DNA from: Erinaceus europaeus
Lineage: Eukaryota; Chordata; Mammalia; Eulipotyphla; Erinaceidae
Direction: 5' to 3'
Assembly: GCF_950295315.1 (NCBI RefSeq)
Contig: NC_080179.1
Location: 66,102,626-66,166,625, forward strand
DNA: 64,000 bases
Under the pieces are notes generated by a model. The model saw nothing but the letters and a program-made list of their open reading frames with translations. It made no database searches and was not told where the DNA came from. Position numbers and translations under genes: made by a program. Of this stretch, positions 45,400-57,199 are shown one piece after another. How positions within the stretch are numbered: position 1 is the first letter of the stretch; every line of letters starts with the position of its first letter.

Positions 45400-47865
45400 A
45401 TCAGAATCACCAAACAAGTAAATGCAATTAAATTTAAGGTTAACTTAGACCCACAAAATCCTAGGTGTGTTTCCTCTCTACTTGAGGCCATAGCCTACAA
45501 AACTAATACTGGTTTGGATATAACAAATGACACTCAACGCTTTAACAACTGGGAGAAAGTCTAAGCTCATCAGATGAAGAAAAGACTACAAAAGCTGGAA
45601 AAGGGCAAGAGGCTGGTTCAGTTAATGGTAGTTTTTTTTTTTTTTTTTTTTTTTTTGGCCAATACCAGACTATCCCATTATCTGGGGCCCTAGTCAGGGA
45701 ATCCTTGGATTCCCACATAGATATGATGGGCCCAGACTTCTAATATATCCCTCTCTCCACCATCACTGGCCACTCCCATCAGAATCATCAGTATAAGCCC
45801 TCTTGTGGGTATCTCTAGGACCTTGCCTGCTGTGATGCAATATACTGGCTGACCATAGGAAGTTGGACACAGTGCCTGGCTTAATGTCAGCCCTGGTGAC
45901 AGAATATACAGTGTTCTGCGCAAACGCACAATGGACTGTGAGTGGATCTGGTCTATGCAAATGCACAAAGCATTGTGGGTGGACCAAACAGACTTAAAGC
46001 ACAGCCAGTCAGAAGTCTGGTCTCTTTTGCTGCTGCTGCTTCTTCTCCTGCTTAGATGGAAGTGGGTGCCCAAGGTGCCTTCCATGTCTGCCGCTCCTGG
46101 GATCTGAACATGTGTGACCCAGCTAGCCTGTAAACTCTAACACTCCTCTACAGCCATGAGTAACCTATACCTTGGCTGATAACTGTTTGTCTCATGGGAC
46201 TGAACTTTTTTTTATTTAAATATTTTTATTTATTTATTCCCTTTTGTTGCCCTTGTTTTATTGTTGTAGTTATTACTGTTGTTGTTATTGATGTCATTGT
46301 TGTTAGATAGGACAGAGAGAAATGGAGAGAGGAGGGGAAGACAGAGAAGGGGAGAGAAAGACAGAGAAGGGGAGAGAAAGATAGACACCTGCAGACCTGC
46401 TTCACCACCTGTGAAGAGACTCCCCTGCAGGTGGGGATCTGGGGGCTCGAACCAGAATCTTTATGCCATTCCTTGCACTTCATGCCATGTGTGCTTAACA
46501 CTCTGTGCTACCACCTGACTCCCCAGGACTTAACTTTTGATAACTACTCATGGATTTTATGGACCTAGCATATTCTTAAGCCCTGGTGATAATTGCTTAT
46601 TTTGCAATACATAAAATATATGTCCCATACCTCTGTACTGCCCTAATGAAACCTTGATTTACTTAAACCTTCTCACAGCTACTCCGCAGCCAAATCCATT
46701 ATGTGCCTCAGAGCCACAGCCAATGTCCCTTTTTATTTAATTACAACACTTGCCCTCACTATAGGGTAGCCACAGTCAGGACTGGCCTACTCTCCAAAGA
46801 GAAGCTGGGTCATCCTGGTCTTCCACTCGAGGAAGACTGGTCCTGAAATGAATGCAGCCTAGACTGTTCATAGCTGTTGCCATGTGCTGTAAGCTCACAA
46901 TGACAAGGACTAGGAGGTTAAATGGGCTCCTATGATAAATGTGCATATATATGGTCCCTGGGTCAGATCGATGGGGTAAAGAGCTAATGGTATTTACATA
47001 CTTTCTTCAAATTTGGGAGCTACTCTCTGCCCTAATCCAGCTTTCTAGCCCTGTTCTCAACTCTGACACCATCTTCCCAGACAATATTTCCAGTCCACCT
47101 GCATATTAGCTCTGAAGTTCAAACAAAAATTACTAAAGTCATGGGCCCCTAGGAACATACCTAAAGTAGACTTCCTAGCTTCTCTCCACTATAATATTTC
47201 TACTCCCATCTGCTCTACTTCTACTTTTTGGTTCTTCTTTATTGTTCAATTTTATTATTTTGACTTATTTTGTATCTTTCCACCTTTCAGCCACTAAGTT
47301 CCAGATGCTACTACAATTCCGATTCCATCCTGACTTCCCTGCACAGATAGACTCACTCACCATTATGTCCTGGAGCCTCACCTCTTCAGAGTACTATACC
47401 ACTAGGGAAAGATAGAAACAGGTTAGGGTTATGTGTTAACTTGCCAATGCCCATCTCCAGTGAAGAAGCAATTACAGAAGTCATAACTCCCACCACCTGT
47501 ACCCCTAAAAGTATGCTGGTCTATATCCCCTGAGGGGAACAGTTATGGTGATCAAAAAACTCTGACTCCAATTTCATCAAGACACCAAGACTCAGAAAGA
47601 AAAGAGGAAAAATGGAAGTAGCAATAGGTATAGGTGTGACTTAGAAATGAATGGAAGGCAGGACCTTAGAAGAAAATACATTGATACAGATAGCTATTGA
47701 AATAGTAGTCAACCATATATGTGACCTTGGGAGAGCTACTGCAGTTTCCAATGAAGGGAATGGAGGCAACGTTCTCTGGTGGTGGGAACAGTGTAGAATT
47801 ATAATCCTGTTGCTTCATAATTTTGTAAACCAACTTTAAATCAATAACAATAAATTAATTAAGTA
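45400..47865 (+). mobile_element. Old L1 with very long 3' UTR, split by a SINE
   Basis: From about 45580 (gaaaagactacaaaagctgg) the order of landmarks parallels the L1 UTR at 51.18-52.25 kb: ggggccctagtcagggaatc, gatgggcccagacttctaat, gaggaagactggtcctgaaa, gggagctactctctgcccta, gtcatgggcccctaggaaca, ctctggtggtgggaacagtg. Without the SINE the UTR is about 2 kb, with extra segments (about 45870-46200 and 46540-46800) not matched in the other copies. The upstream limit at 45400 is uncertain. A 26-bp T-run interrupts it near 45631-45656. Confidence 0.75.
46210..46525 (-). repeat. SINE inserted in L1 3' UTR
   Basis: A complete reversed element with target duplication ggactgaactttt (46197-46209) and ggacttaactttt (46526-46538). 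A short duplicated purine block (gacagagaaggggagagaaa, twice) lies in its middle. Confidence 0.93.
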
Positions 47866-48156
47866 TCATCATTCAGGAAGGTGTCTCTTCTTTCAACCAC
47901 AAAAGTGCCTACAAAATATTCTTTCTATTTCAGACAGATTGCAAAATAATTAGGCATTACTAAAACCGGTTAAGACCTGCTTTTATTTTAGCACTTGACT
48001 AATATCAATCCAATGGTGGTTCAAGGTACAGCTCTGTATCTATGTATCCCATTTCACAAATACTTTGTGAAGATTAAATAAACTTTAAATAACTACCAGG
48101 GGATTTTTAGAAGAAAAAAAAATAACAAAATTAAAACAATAAGGAATATTTGTGTT

Positions 48157-48347
48157 TTTTTAAATTATCCTTATTTATTTATTGGATAGAGACAGAAATT
48201 GAGAGAGGAAGAGAGACAGAGAGACACCTGTAGCCCCGCTTCACTACTTGTGAAGCTTTCCCTCTATAGGTGGGGACCAGGGGCTTGAACCCAGGTCCTT
48301 GTGCACTGTAACATGTACACTCAGCCAGGTGTGCCACCACCTAGCAC
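48157..48347 (-). repeat. SINE, minus strand, older variant
   Basis: ttatttattggatagagaca tail side, cacctgtagccccgcttcac, ggcttgaacccaggtccttg, and a head ending ccaggtgtgccaccacctag. Confidence 0.85.
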
Positions 48348-48495
48348 CAGGAATATTTGTTACAATAGCACCAACTAAGATTATTTTCTGAAGCGGTTTA
48401 TAGGCTAATTGTGGTATGTCTCTATATAATAATGCACAATGGTATATGTGAATTATGCATAGACACATACATAACAGTTTAATATGTATTCTTTT

Positions 48496-48788
48496 GTAAA
48501 ATAAAATGTATTTATTTTTATTTATTTTTCCCTTTTGTTGCCCTTGTTGTTTTTATTGTTGTTGTAGTTATTATTGTTGTTGATGTCGTCATTGTTGGAT
48601 AGGACAGAAATGGAGAGAGGAGAGGAAGACAGAGAGGGGGAGAGACAGAGAGACACTTGCAGACCTGCTTCACCGCTAATGAAGAGACTCCCCTGCAGGT
48701 GGAGAGCCAGGGGCTTGAACCAGGATCCTTATGTTGGTCCTTGAGCTTTGCACCACATGTGTTTAACCTGCGCTACTGCCTGACACCT
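48496..48788 (-). repeat. SINE, minus strand
   Basis: ttcccttttgttgcccttgt tail block, GA-rich middle, gactcccctgcaggtggaga, gcttgaaccaggatccttat and the reversed head to about 48788. Confidence 0.92.
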
Positions 48789-49009
48789 TAATCTCTATTC
48801 TATCATTAAGTCATGTCTCTTTTTCATAGTGTATCTGCCTATTGTAGTCAGGAATAATTTAATTACCAAGGTGATTTAAATATATATTGTTGTTTCACCA
48901 TCCTTGAAAAGTGAGAGGTCTTGATTAACATACTCTAAGGAAGTTATAACTCCCAATGAATGGTAGATGGTATTAATAATGATGATAGTTTAGTATCTTA
49001 ATTGTTCTG

Positions 49010-49230
49010 TGCTGTGTTTAATAGATGCTATTTCTTTTACTCCTCCCAGCAATTCTATGTGGCAGATTATAATCAGCATTCTGACATTACAGATGGCAAT
49101 ACTAGGGACCAGACCCTTTAAGTAACATGGACAGGATAACTGAGCTAGAAGTTGTAAAGCTGAGACTGAAAGGCATGAACTCCGGAATCCATGTCCTTAA
49201 AAACTGTGCTGAGCTGCCTCTGTTGAACAG
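49010..49230 (-). repeat. MIR element, antisense
   Basis: gacattacagatggcaatac, taagtaacatggacaggata, gagctagaagttgtaaagct and tgaactccggaatccatgtc appear in the order of a reversed MIR core. Confidence 0.75.
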
Positions 49231-49568
49231 TCAAGGTTAGTATATCTCTATTCTGAGTGAATCATCCTTGAGAAATTTAAATGGCCTCTATCCTAAAATA
49301 ATTTATTTTTTTATAATCTGGCAAAAAAGACAGCTTCCTCTGCTGTTATGAAAGGCATTATATTTCCCTCCAAACTAGAACATCTACTTTTTAAGCTACA
49401 TTTAGGATGTTAAGGAAACATGTCACCTAGAACTCCCAATATTTTTAATCAATGGTTTACAAGCTCAAAACATTTGGAAATATGACTCAAAATAACTTTC
49501 ATTATTACCTTTATTCAGCTTTTTAAAAACACAAATAAAAGCCTCTGTTTTCAACAATAAAATCTAAT

Positions 49569-49789
49569 CAGGGAAGGTGGTGGTGTTGCACCTGGTTGAG
49601 CACACATGTTACAATGCACAAAGACCCAGTTTCAAGTCCGCTCTCCCCACCTGCGTGGGGGGAACCTTAGTGAGTGGGGAGGCAGTGCTGCAGGTGTCTC
49701 GCTGTCTCTCTCCTTCTCTATCACCCCCTTCCCTCTCGGCTTCTGGCTGCATCTATCCAATAAATAAATAAAGATAATAATAATTTTTA
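49569..49789 (+). repeat. SINE, older variant
   Basis: ggaaggtggtggtgttgcac head, cagtttcaagtccgctctcc, CT-rich middle, (AAAT)n and aagataataata tail. Target duplication aaaatctaat lies at 49559-49568 and 49790-49799. Confidence 0.92.
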
Positions 49790-50017
49790 AAAATCTAATG
49801 GGAAAGGTAAGGAAGTTAGACACTATTTAATTTCAATTTTCTATGGTAAGGTGTGATAACTGCTATATTTAAATAAGTAAGTTCAATATTGAGAAAAATT
49901 TCCAATATAGTTTTTATTATAGAAGGAAGAAACTATATGAATATCACTTCTTACTTGAGATACTGAATTTACTACTTGATAAAACTATATAAGTGGATCT
50001 AAAAAAAAAAAAAAAAG

Positions 50018-50379
50018 GTCACAGATAACAGCTGCTACAAGAGAATCAGTTAGAGAAACAGTCCATAGAAAACCAATAATATGCCACCAAGCTAGAGTAC
50101 CTGGGAGAAATGGAAGAATTCCTAGAACCATATAACCTTCCAAAACTGAACCAGGAAGAACAAAACATAAAAAGACTAATCATAGACCAAGAAATCAAAA
50201 GAGTTTTTAAGAGCCTTCCCAACAATAAAACTACAGGACCAAATAGCTTTACAAATGAATTCTACAAAACCTTCAAAGAAACAGTTACTTTTAAAGCTCT
50301 TCCAAAATATTGAAGACATAAGAATATTCCCTTCCACCTTCTATGAAGCCATTATCTTCCTGATACTAAAAGCTGATAG

Positions 50380-50410
<31 letters not shown>

Positions 50411-52275
50411 CCAGAAAAAAAAAAAAAACAACTACATACCGATATCTCTGATGAACATAGATGCTAAAATACTGAACAAAGTCCCAGCCAACTGGAGACA
50501 GAGCATATATTAAAAAGATTGTTTAACATGCCCTAGTGGGATTTATCCAAGGAAGGCAAGGATGTTTCAATATATGTAATTCAATCAATGGGATTCACCA
50601 CATCAATAAAAGAAAAACCATTCTCTATAAAACCCATATATTTCTCCCAGTTCTGGAACTTCAGTGGCAGGGCCCATTTTTCAGCAGGCTTCTCTCTACC
50701 TATACTAGTTGATAATTGCACCTGATGATCTCAACCTAATCACTGCAACCAGTACCACCTCAGTATGTTTTACTTTGAACTGTGGACACAGTCAACAGGC
50801 CTGTGATGTCAACCCTTCAGCTCCAGTACTCTGGTGAGACCATTCTGAGCTTATTGGACTCCTAAATTCCATTTTGGGTTTTGCACTTCCTAACAAAGGT
50901 ACAGCAACAAGATATGGACCCGGGCCCAAGAGATAGAGCACATATGCACATACATGTATCCATAAGTTAGGGGAAAATAAATACTTTAAATCAAAAGTAC
51001 ACAAAAGTTTACAGTGACCCAATAATTACAGCAAGTACAGCAAGTAATAAGCACAGCAAGACCTAAAAAATACAACGTAAAATACTTAATCAAATAGTTT
51101 CTACTTAGACCTAGATAATCTCCTCATGTACTTCCCTCAATAACTCCAAAGCTAACCTTGTCAAACAAAGTAAAGACTACAAAAGCTGGGTTATGGCAAG
51201 AGACTGACATACTTTAATTATGACTCTTTGCTTACTACCAGGCCACCACATCTCCCATCTCCCGGGGCCCTCATCAGGGAATTCTGGGATTTGCACACAG
51301 ACATGACGGGCCTAGACATAACAGATCCCTCTCTCAACTGTCACTGGTCATCTTCATCAGGAATAACATAATGGACCCCTTTGTGGGACCCTGCAGGGCC
51401 TTGCCTTCATTGTGGATCAGCAATGGTAGGGACTGCCCCATTCTCTGAAGGGTGATTGGGCCAACATACTCTACTGGAGGAAGATGGGTCCTGAAATTGG
51501 TGCAGCCTAGAATGTTCCTAGCTATGACTACAGAATGTGAACTCAGACTTACAGAGATACAGATGTTACACATGCTCCTGCACTGAATATAGGCCCCAGA
51601 TCAAATAGATGGGGTTTACAGTTAACAACTTTTATATACTTTTTCCATATTTGGGGGCTACTCTCTTCCCTGATCCAGCTTTCTAGACCTGTTTCCAACT
51701 CTGACACCATCTCCCCTTTGGTCCACCTGAATGGTAGCTGTTGGACTCAGGCAAAAATTAGTAAAGTCATGGGCCCCTTGGAATATACCTAAAATAGACC
51801 TACGAGCTTTTTCCAAAATAGAGAACCCAAATCTCACCTGCTATATTCTCACCTTTAGGTTCCTGATTATTAAACAATTTGTCCTTCTTTATATCTTAAT
51901 GCTTTTTCAGACACCAAATTGCAGATGCTACCATGATGCCATCCTGACTTCTCTGGGCAGATGACTTCACCAATGTGTCCTGGAACCCCACCTCCCCCAG
52001 AGTCCTACAGCACTAGGAAAGATAGAAACAGGCTGGGGGTATGAATTAAGCTGTCAGTGCCCATGTCCAGCAGAGAAGCAACTACAGAAGCCATACCTCC
52101 CAATTTCTGCACCCCATAATTATCTTTGGTCCACACTCCCAGGGGGATAAAGAATAGGGAAGCTTCCAATAAAGGGGGTGGGATACGGAACTCTGGTGGT
52201 GAGAACTGTATGGAATTGTACCTCTCTTTATCCACAATCTTTTCAATAATCATTAAATCAGTAATAATTTAAAAC
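50018..52275 (+). mobile_element. Internally deleted L1: RT N-part joined to 3' UTR
   Basis: L1 ORF2 sequence (50018 to about 50640) is followed directly by 3' UTR (ttctcccagttctggaactt onward) that ends near 52275 at caataatcattaaatcagta. The polymerase core and C-terminal third of ORF2 are missing. The 1.63 kb UTR is the most complete reference in the window for the other UTR fragments. Confidence 0.85.
50050..50640 (+). pseudogene. L1 ORF2 remnant, start of the RT domain
   Basis: Encodes EMEEFLEPYNLPKLNQEEQN, then KSLPNNKTTGPNSFTNEFYK, FQNIEDIRIFPSTFYEAI and, after a frame change and a (CA)n run at 50381-50405, a degenerate ISLMNIDAKILNK-like stretch. This corresponds to the linker and first RT motifs of L1 ORF2. 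Frameshifts and the CA expansion rule out function; the YADD-type catalytic motif is deleted. Confidence 0.88.
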
Positions 52276-52279
52276 AGTA

Positions 52280-53835
52280 GAAGGTAAATAAAGTTATAGA
52301 AAGACATTCAAAGAAACATACTGTCAAAATTCCTCAAATGTGGCAAAAATAGTTAAATATAATTTATAAGTTCCAAAGTTAATAGTAGGCATTTGAAGAA
52401 ATTCTCTCTAAATATCTAATAGAACATCTGAAAATTTAAATGTACATTTAAATTAAATTATATTTTAATTGACTCATAACATATTTACATGTATATATTT
52501 AGAGAGAAGGTAGATAGAAAGGATTTACACAGAGGATCAAGATTAAACTATGTGACAACTTCTCAACAGAGGTAAAGAATGTAATAAAGGCTGAAAGCCC
52601 CCTTTGAAACGAATTACATGAGATTCAGAGATGCCTTATTGAGAGAAATTTTCATGGTACTGCCAAAATATGATATCAGATTATAGTGAATCAAACATTG
52701 TCTTGTTTCTTAAATTATGTACACATAGTAATTAGAAGCAGAATTATGTAAATACCATAATTAAAAGTTTAAACAGGAGGGAGAAGTGCTTCTATTTAGA
52801 TCATTCACTTACAGCACTATTCTGTGCATCTCTTACACAGAAGCAATTATATTACTGACGTGCACAGACACAATAACCATATCATCAATTACCAAGCTTC
52901 GAACAAAGAAAAAAAAATACTGATCTTATCTATTTCTAAAAGGCAACAGGTTGAACAAGATGATGAGTATGATATGTTATCTAAAACCATTAGGAGAAAA
53001 GGTAGATGAGATTCTTATAGTGAGCGATGTTATGAAGAACTTTGCAGTGAAGAAGGAATTTTCATTGTCCCTACCCCTATTTTAATGACTTGCAACTAAT
53101 TCGCATTTATATATGTCACTGTTGGAGGAGGGTAGTCAGCAGAAGTAATATCACTAAGCAGTTACGCTTTGTGTTTCTTTAACTTAAACAGTCTTTTGTG
53201 CTGTAGTAGAAATCCCATCTAGTAGTATAAGCAGGAATATAACTATATCATTTCCTGTTTATTTTTCATATCAAAGGATATTAACATAGAAGATATTTTA
53301 GAGACCAAAGACATTCAAAAACACCACTTATTGTACATATCAAGTTAGTTTCTCAGTTATAGAACTCCAATGCTATGGATGACAATAATGTTATGGCATG
53401 AAATACAGTAACAAATGTTGAGGATATAGTATATAGATATAATCTGACTACCTTTAAAGATGAAATCATTAAAATAAATGCAAGTACCAAAATACATTCT
53501 TTACATACATCAATTATTGAATCAGAAATTGTGGAGGGAAGAACTTTGTTTCCACTGGGTTGTAAGATAAACAGAAAAATATGTCATAGCTTTTCTGGCA
53601 ATCCAAGATTTGTAGCATCTCAAGTAGGCTAATATGTATTTATTTTCCTGGCCACTGAATAATTTTCTACTCCAATATTCATTTTCAAATGTTCTTCTTA
53701 AGATCAGTATACTTCTCATTTAACAAATTCTATTCATATTTCAAAAACAGAAAATTTTTGAAGTCAAAGACTGTCCCTAAGCAAAAAGAAAATGCTCAAA
53801 TAAATAAAGATGATTTAGAAGACAAATAGAATATA
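52280..53835. other. Repeat-poor AT-rich stretch
   Basis: No recognisable SINE, L1 or exon over 1.5 kb. Confidence 0.4.
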
Positions 53836-53839
53836 GCAT

Positions 53840-53945
53840 GTGCCTTGATCTTGGTTTAAGCCCTGCTACTATATGGAACGTACTATAGTGCTGCAGTGTC
53901 TGTTCCTTTCTCTTTCTGTGTGCCTCTATCTAAATGAAAATTGGC
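53840..53945 (+). repeat. Old tRNA-SINE remnant
   Basis: catgtgccttgatcttggtt and taagccctgctactatatgg, then tagtgctgcagtgtctgttc with a CT-rich stretch, is a decayed third-variant SINE. Confidence 0.5.
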
Positions 53946-53949
53946 TCTG

Positions 53950-55025
53950 AACAGTGAAATCATAAAAGTGAGAGAATACATCCTCCAAAAGTAAATAATT
54001 AAAAATGGTTAGATATCACCACGATAGTATAGTGCTACACTATAATATTACACTACTGTATTAAAATAATGAACAACATGAATTAATTGCACTGGAAAAG
54101 TTAATATTTCAAAATTTTTTATCAGAAGTTTTAATCAGAACTTTCTGATTCATTTTATTTACTAAACACTCAGCATTTAAAGCTCTGACAAGACATAACA
54201 CAGATATTTTTTTTTAAGTTCCATAACTGTTATCTAATTTGAAATAGTAATTTATAGTCATTAAAACAAAACTTTAACCCATAAGATAGTAGCAGATACA
54301 TTCATTAAATATTCCTAACTACATTCAAAGTTGCTCTGCATAGGAATATGGTAATTCTGAGAAAAACAATCATAGCAATTACGTCACATCTTAGGATTTA
54401 GAAAACCTTTTTGAAATGACACCCAAAATTAACTTTTAAATGTTTTAATAATCATCAGTGTATTAACAAATCTTTTATATTTGGTGGAATTCTTACTTAT
54501 ATTTCACTATCTTTCTATGTCTTCAGGATACCATAAGCCACAGCAGTGCTCTGCGATCAAGCTCTTTCAGAGAAATAAATACAAATCCTTTTTGTAATAA
54601 TAGAGATACAAGGAGTAAAGGAAGTGTTGTTATCCCTAGTGCTGAAACAGAACACCCAAAGAGAAGTCAATAGTTCCACATTGGCCTGAGTGGGGAATAT
54701 GCTAGGGAGACCTGGAAGTGAGTCTTGGTCAAAAGCTCCACTCTGAGTGGGAGAGGAAGCAATCGGCCAGGGGTTGCTTCTCTTCAGAACTTGGCAAAAA
54801 GACCCAAGAGGCACCAGGAGAGGTCATTCAAGGGAAGATATTTCTCACCCAAAACATAATGAAACTGGGAGAGGTACTGGGGAAAGCTGCTGACCACTGG
54901 ATTCTGCTGGTCACTCTGTACTGTGGGGACTATGATCTGGATGAGGCAGAGCCAGAAAGATAATTCACCTGGAACTCTTCCTGCTTTGTCATGTACACTC
55001 CTTGGGTTTGTGTCTGACCTATATG
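53950..55025. other. Mostly unassigned; small SINE tail at about 54520-54590
   Basis: ccataagccacagcagtgct near 54530 is a second-family SINE tail. The rest, including a more GC-rich part at 54640-54960 with an 81-codon plus-strand frame, matches nothing I know. Confidence 0.4.
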
Positions 55026-55114
55026 TTCAGGAGGAAGCTTTGGTGATGTGGCGTCTTCATCTCTTTCCCTCTGTCTCTTCCTCTGTCTTTCTCTTTAATC
55101 TGAAGAAGTTGGCC

Positions 55115-55504
55115 TGTTGTTAAAATTTCGGAGGCTCTTGCCGGGCGGTTTAGCTTCACGGCGGGTAACAGAGACGCGGAGACAACGGCTGGGCAGGGAA
55201 GCTGTATTTCTTTATTCAGGAACAATGATTCACAAACTAAGACAAACTAATCACCAAACAGAACTCAGCTGTCTCTTTGCGGCGGCACAAGCATTCCCTC
55301 TTACTCTGTAACTTGGGAACTCTCCAACTCTGGAACTCTCGAACTCTCGTACTGGGGAGCCCTCTGAAAGTCTGGCACTCTCGAACTCAGGAACCCTCTC
55401 CCGGGGTTCCTTGGGGCGGGGCCAAGCGGCCTGCAAAATTAACTGGACTGATCCAAACTTGGGGCGGGGGAGGGCTAGAACAAACCAATGTAAAGCATAC
55501 AACA
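55115..55504 (-). repeat. 3' LTR of the provirus
   Basis: Same length as the 5' LTR with 13 differences, all transitions. Its aataaa lies at 55211-55216 (minus strand). It ends against the target duplication at 55109-55114. Confidence 0.93.
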
Positions 55505-55522
55505 ATTCCCCCTTTTCTTTTT
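55505..55522 (-). promoter_or_regulatory. Polypurine tract
   Basis: On the minus strand aaaaagaaaagggggaat lies directly upstream of the 3' LTR, the position where plus-strand DNA synthesis is primed. Confidence 0.85.
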
Positions 55523-55750
55523 AACTAAATGACTATAGTATCAAGGGTGTGGGGTGAACAGAAACATATATAACAAAAACCAGCATGTTGCCAAGGGAAG
55601 GCCTGAGGGGGCCATATCTGAAAAAAAAAACATTTCTTGTCTCTGGGGGGCTACTTGCCTCGACGGGCAATTGCATGGGGGCGGGGAACGGCCTAGAGTC
55701 CCACAGGCAGCTGGCTGTAACTTACTTACTATGAAACAAAACTTGTTATT

Positions 55751-56080
55751 AGCATATCTACTGCACGATCTAACGTTTCTAATAGAGAAGGAATTTGAGA
55801 CTTTTACATATCAACAACGTCTTTTAACCTTTAGTTACACCCATTTAAGATGGAGACACACCCTAGGTGTGGGCGGGAGAGGAAACCTCAGGCATGAGAA
55901 TAATTAGCATAGCCATTGTGCGATCTACCATTTCTAATAGAGAAGGTAATGGAGTTTTACATATCAACAAGTCTTTTAACCTTTTGTTACACCCATTCAA
56001 GATGGAGACACACCCTAGGTGTGGGCCGGAGAGGAAACCTCAGGCATGAGAATAATTAGCATAGCCATTGTGCGATCTAC
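55751..56080 (-). repeat. Tandem duplication in the ERV interior
   Basis: Unit 1 (55751-55905) and unit 2 (55906-56057) share most of their sequence, including cacaccctaggtgtgggc, and a partial third unit (agcatagccattgtgcgatc) starts at 56058. The units are about 152-155 bp. Confidence 0.9.
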
Positions 56081-56369
56081 AAGTCTATTTAACCTTTTGT
56101 TTAGACTAACTTAGTTAAAATATATTGATTGTTAACTAATTTTTACCTCAGACTTTAAATGTAAGTTAATTTTATCTTTATGAGAATTACGTTGAAAACC
56201 TTTTTTATTTAACTTTGACTAGTAAGAATTTAGCCTTAAAGCTACTGTTTACCAAACTTTAAACATACACATAAACATGGTCATTAATACACGAGGAGAG
56301 AAACCTTTGTTACGAAGACATGTCATTTTAAACACGAATTTAAATCTGTACTGTCTTAGTTGTTGGGGG

Positions 56370-57010
56370 GGGGGTTCACCATCCGGAGGTGGCTTCCCGC
56401 ACAGCTCCACTTCTAGGAATTGTAGGTTGACATCTCTGCACAAATCTCTGCGTACTCCAGCTTGTCTGCCTTCAGACCGGACCAGCGGCTGGAGATCTCG
56501 TGTGCCTAGTTTCGGCAGGGAGCCCGGGGTTCCGGGAGGCCCGGGATGGTTCCAGAATTCATAGAAAGAGGGCAGGCAGGCCATCTTTGTAGAAGGCGTG
56601 GGCCTAGGTGCCAAGGGGTGGCGGCCATGATAGGCCGCCGCGGCCCTGCCCCATGGCCCTGCCATGTCTGCTGCCCTGTTGGCAATGGCCAAGCAGCGTG
56701 GAGGGATCATGCGTCCAGTGCCCTGCGCCACGCGGTGGAGAGCCGGCTCCTGTGGGCTGGCCTCGGGCTCTTGCGTGTTGGCCTCGGGCTCTTGTGTGTT
56801 GGCCTCGAGCTCCAGGGGCTCTTGTGTGCTGGCTTCGGCCTCCTGCGGGCTGTGGGGCTGCGGGGCTGCGGGGCTGCGGGGCTGCAGGCGCGGTGCGTGG
56901 GGTTGTCTGGGCGCAGCCGGCTGGCTGGCTGTTTAACCAGGTGGAAATGGCAGCTCCGCGCCTCGCCTCCCTCCTGCTGGCTCTTCCCGCTGGCTGTTCT
57001 GAGTTCGCCC
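56370..57010 (-). other. GC- and CpG-rich ERV interior, possible captured sequence
   Basis: This segment is far richer in G+C than the flanks or the rest of the interior. It contains overlapping frames on both strands, such as 174 codons at 56604-57128 and 160 codons at 56249-56731 on the minus strand. Their products are Pro/Ala/Arg-rich and low in complexity, and contain simple repeats (for example a repeated ctcgggctcttg unit at about 56760-56800). I recognise no retroviral or host protein. It may be leader sequence, a captured host CpG-rich segment, or diverged gag; none is shown. Confidence 0.5.
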
Positions 57011-57179
57011 GAGCGAGTGGAAACCACAGAGTGGTGCAGAGATAAATGTTCCAGAAACAGCAAAACAGTTTCATGAAGAAAGAGCAGAGGCCTTTGGAGA
57101 TCTCTTCACAAGCTGAAGAGAAGGCCATAGTGCATAGGTAGCCAAATTGTCTTTACTTATCTGAGAGATGCGCAGGTCA

Positions 57180-57197
57180 GCCCCACGTTGGGCGCCA
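57180..57197 (-). promoter_or_regulatory. Primer binding site, tRNA-Lys type
   Basis: On the minus strand tggcgcccaacgtggggc begins two bases after the 5' LTR. This 18-mer matches the 3' end of the lysine tRNA used by many betaretrovirus-like elements. Confidence 0.9.
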
Positions 57198-57199
57198 TT

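Noticed and set aside
56249..57128. 160- and 174-codon minus-strand frames in the ERV interior considered as gag-like
   Set aside because: Composition is Pro/Ala/Arg-rich and repetitive, no nucleocapsid Cys/His motif is seen, and frames on both strands are open because of high GC content.
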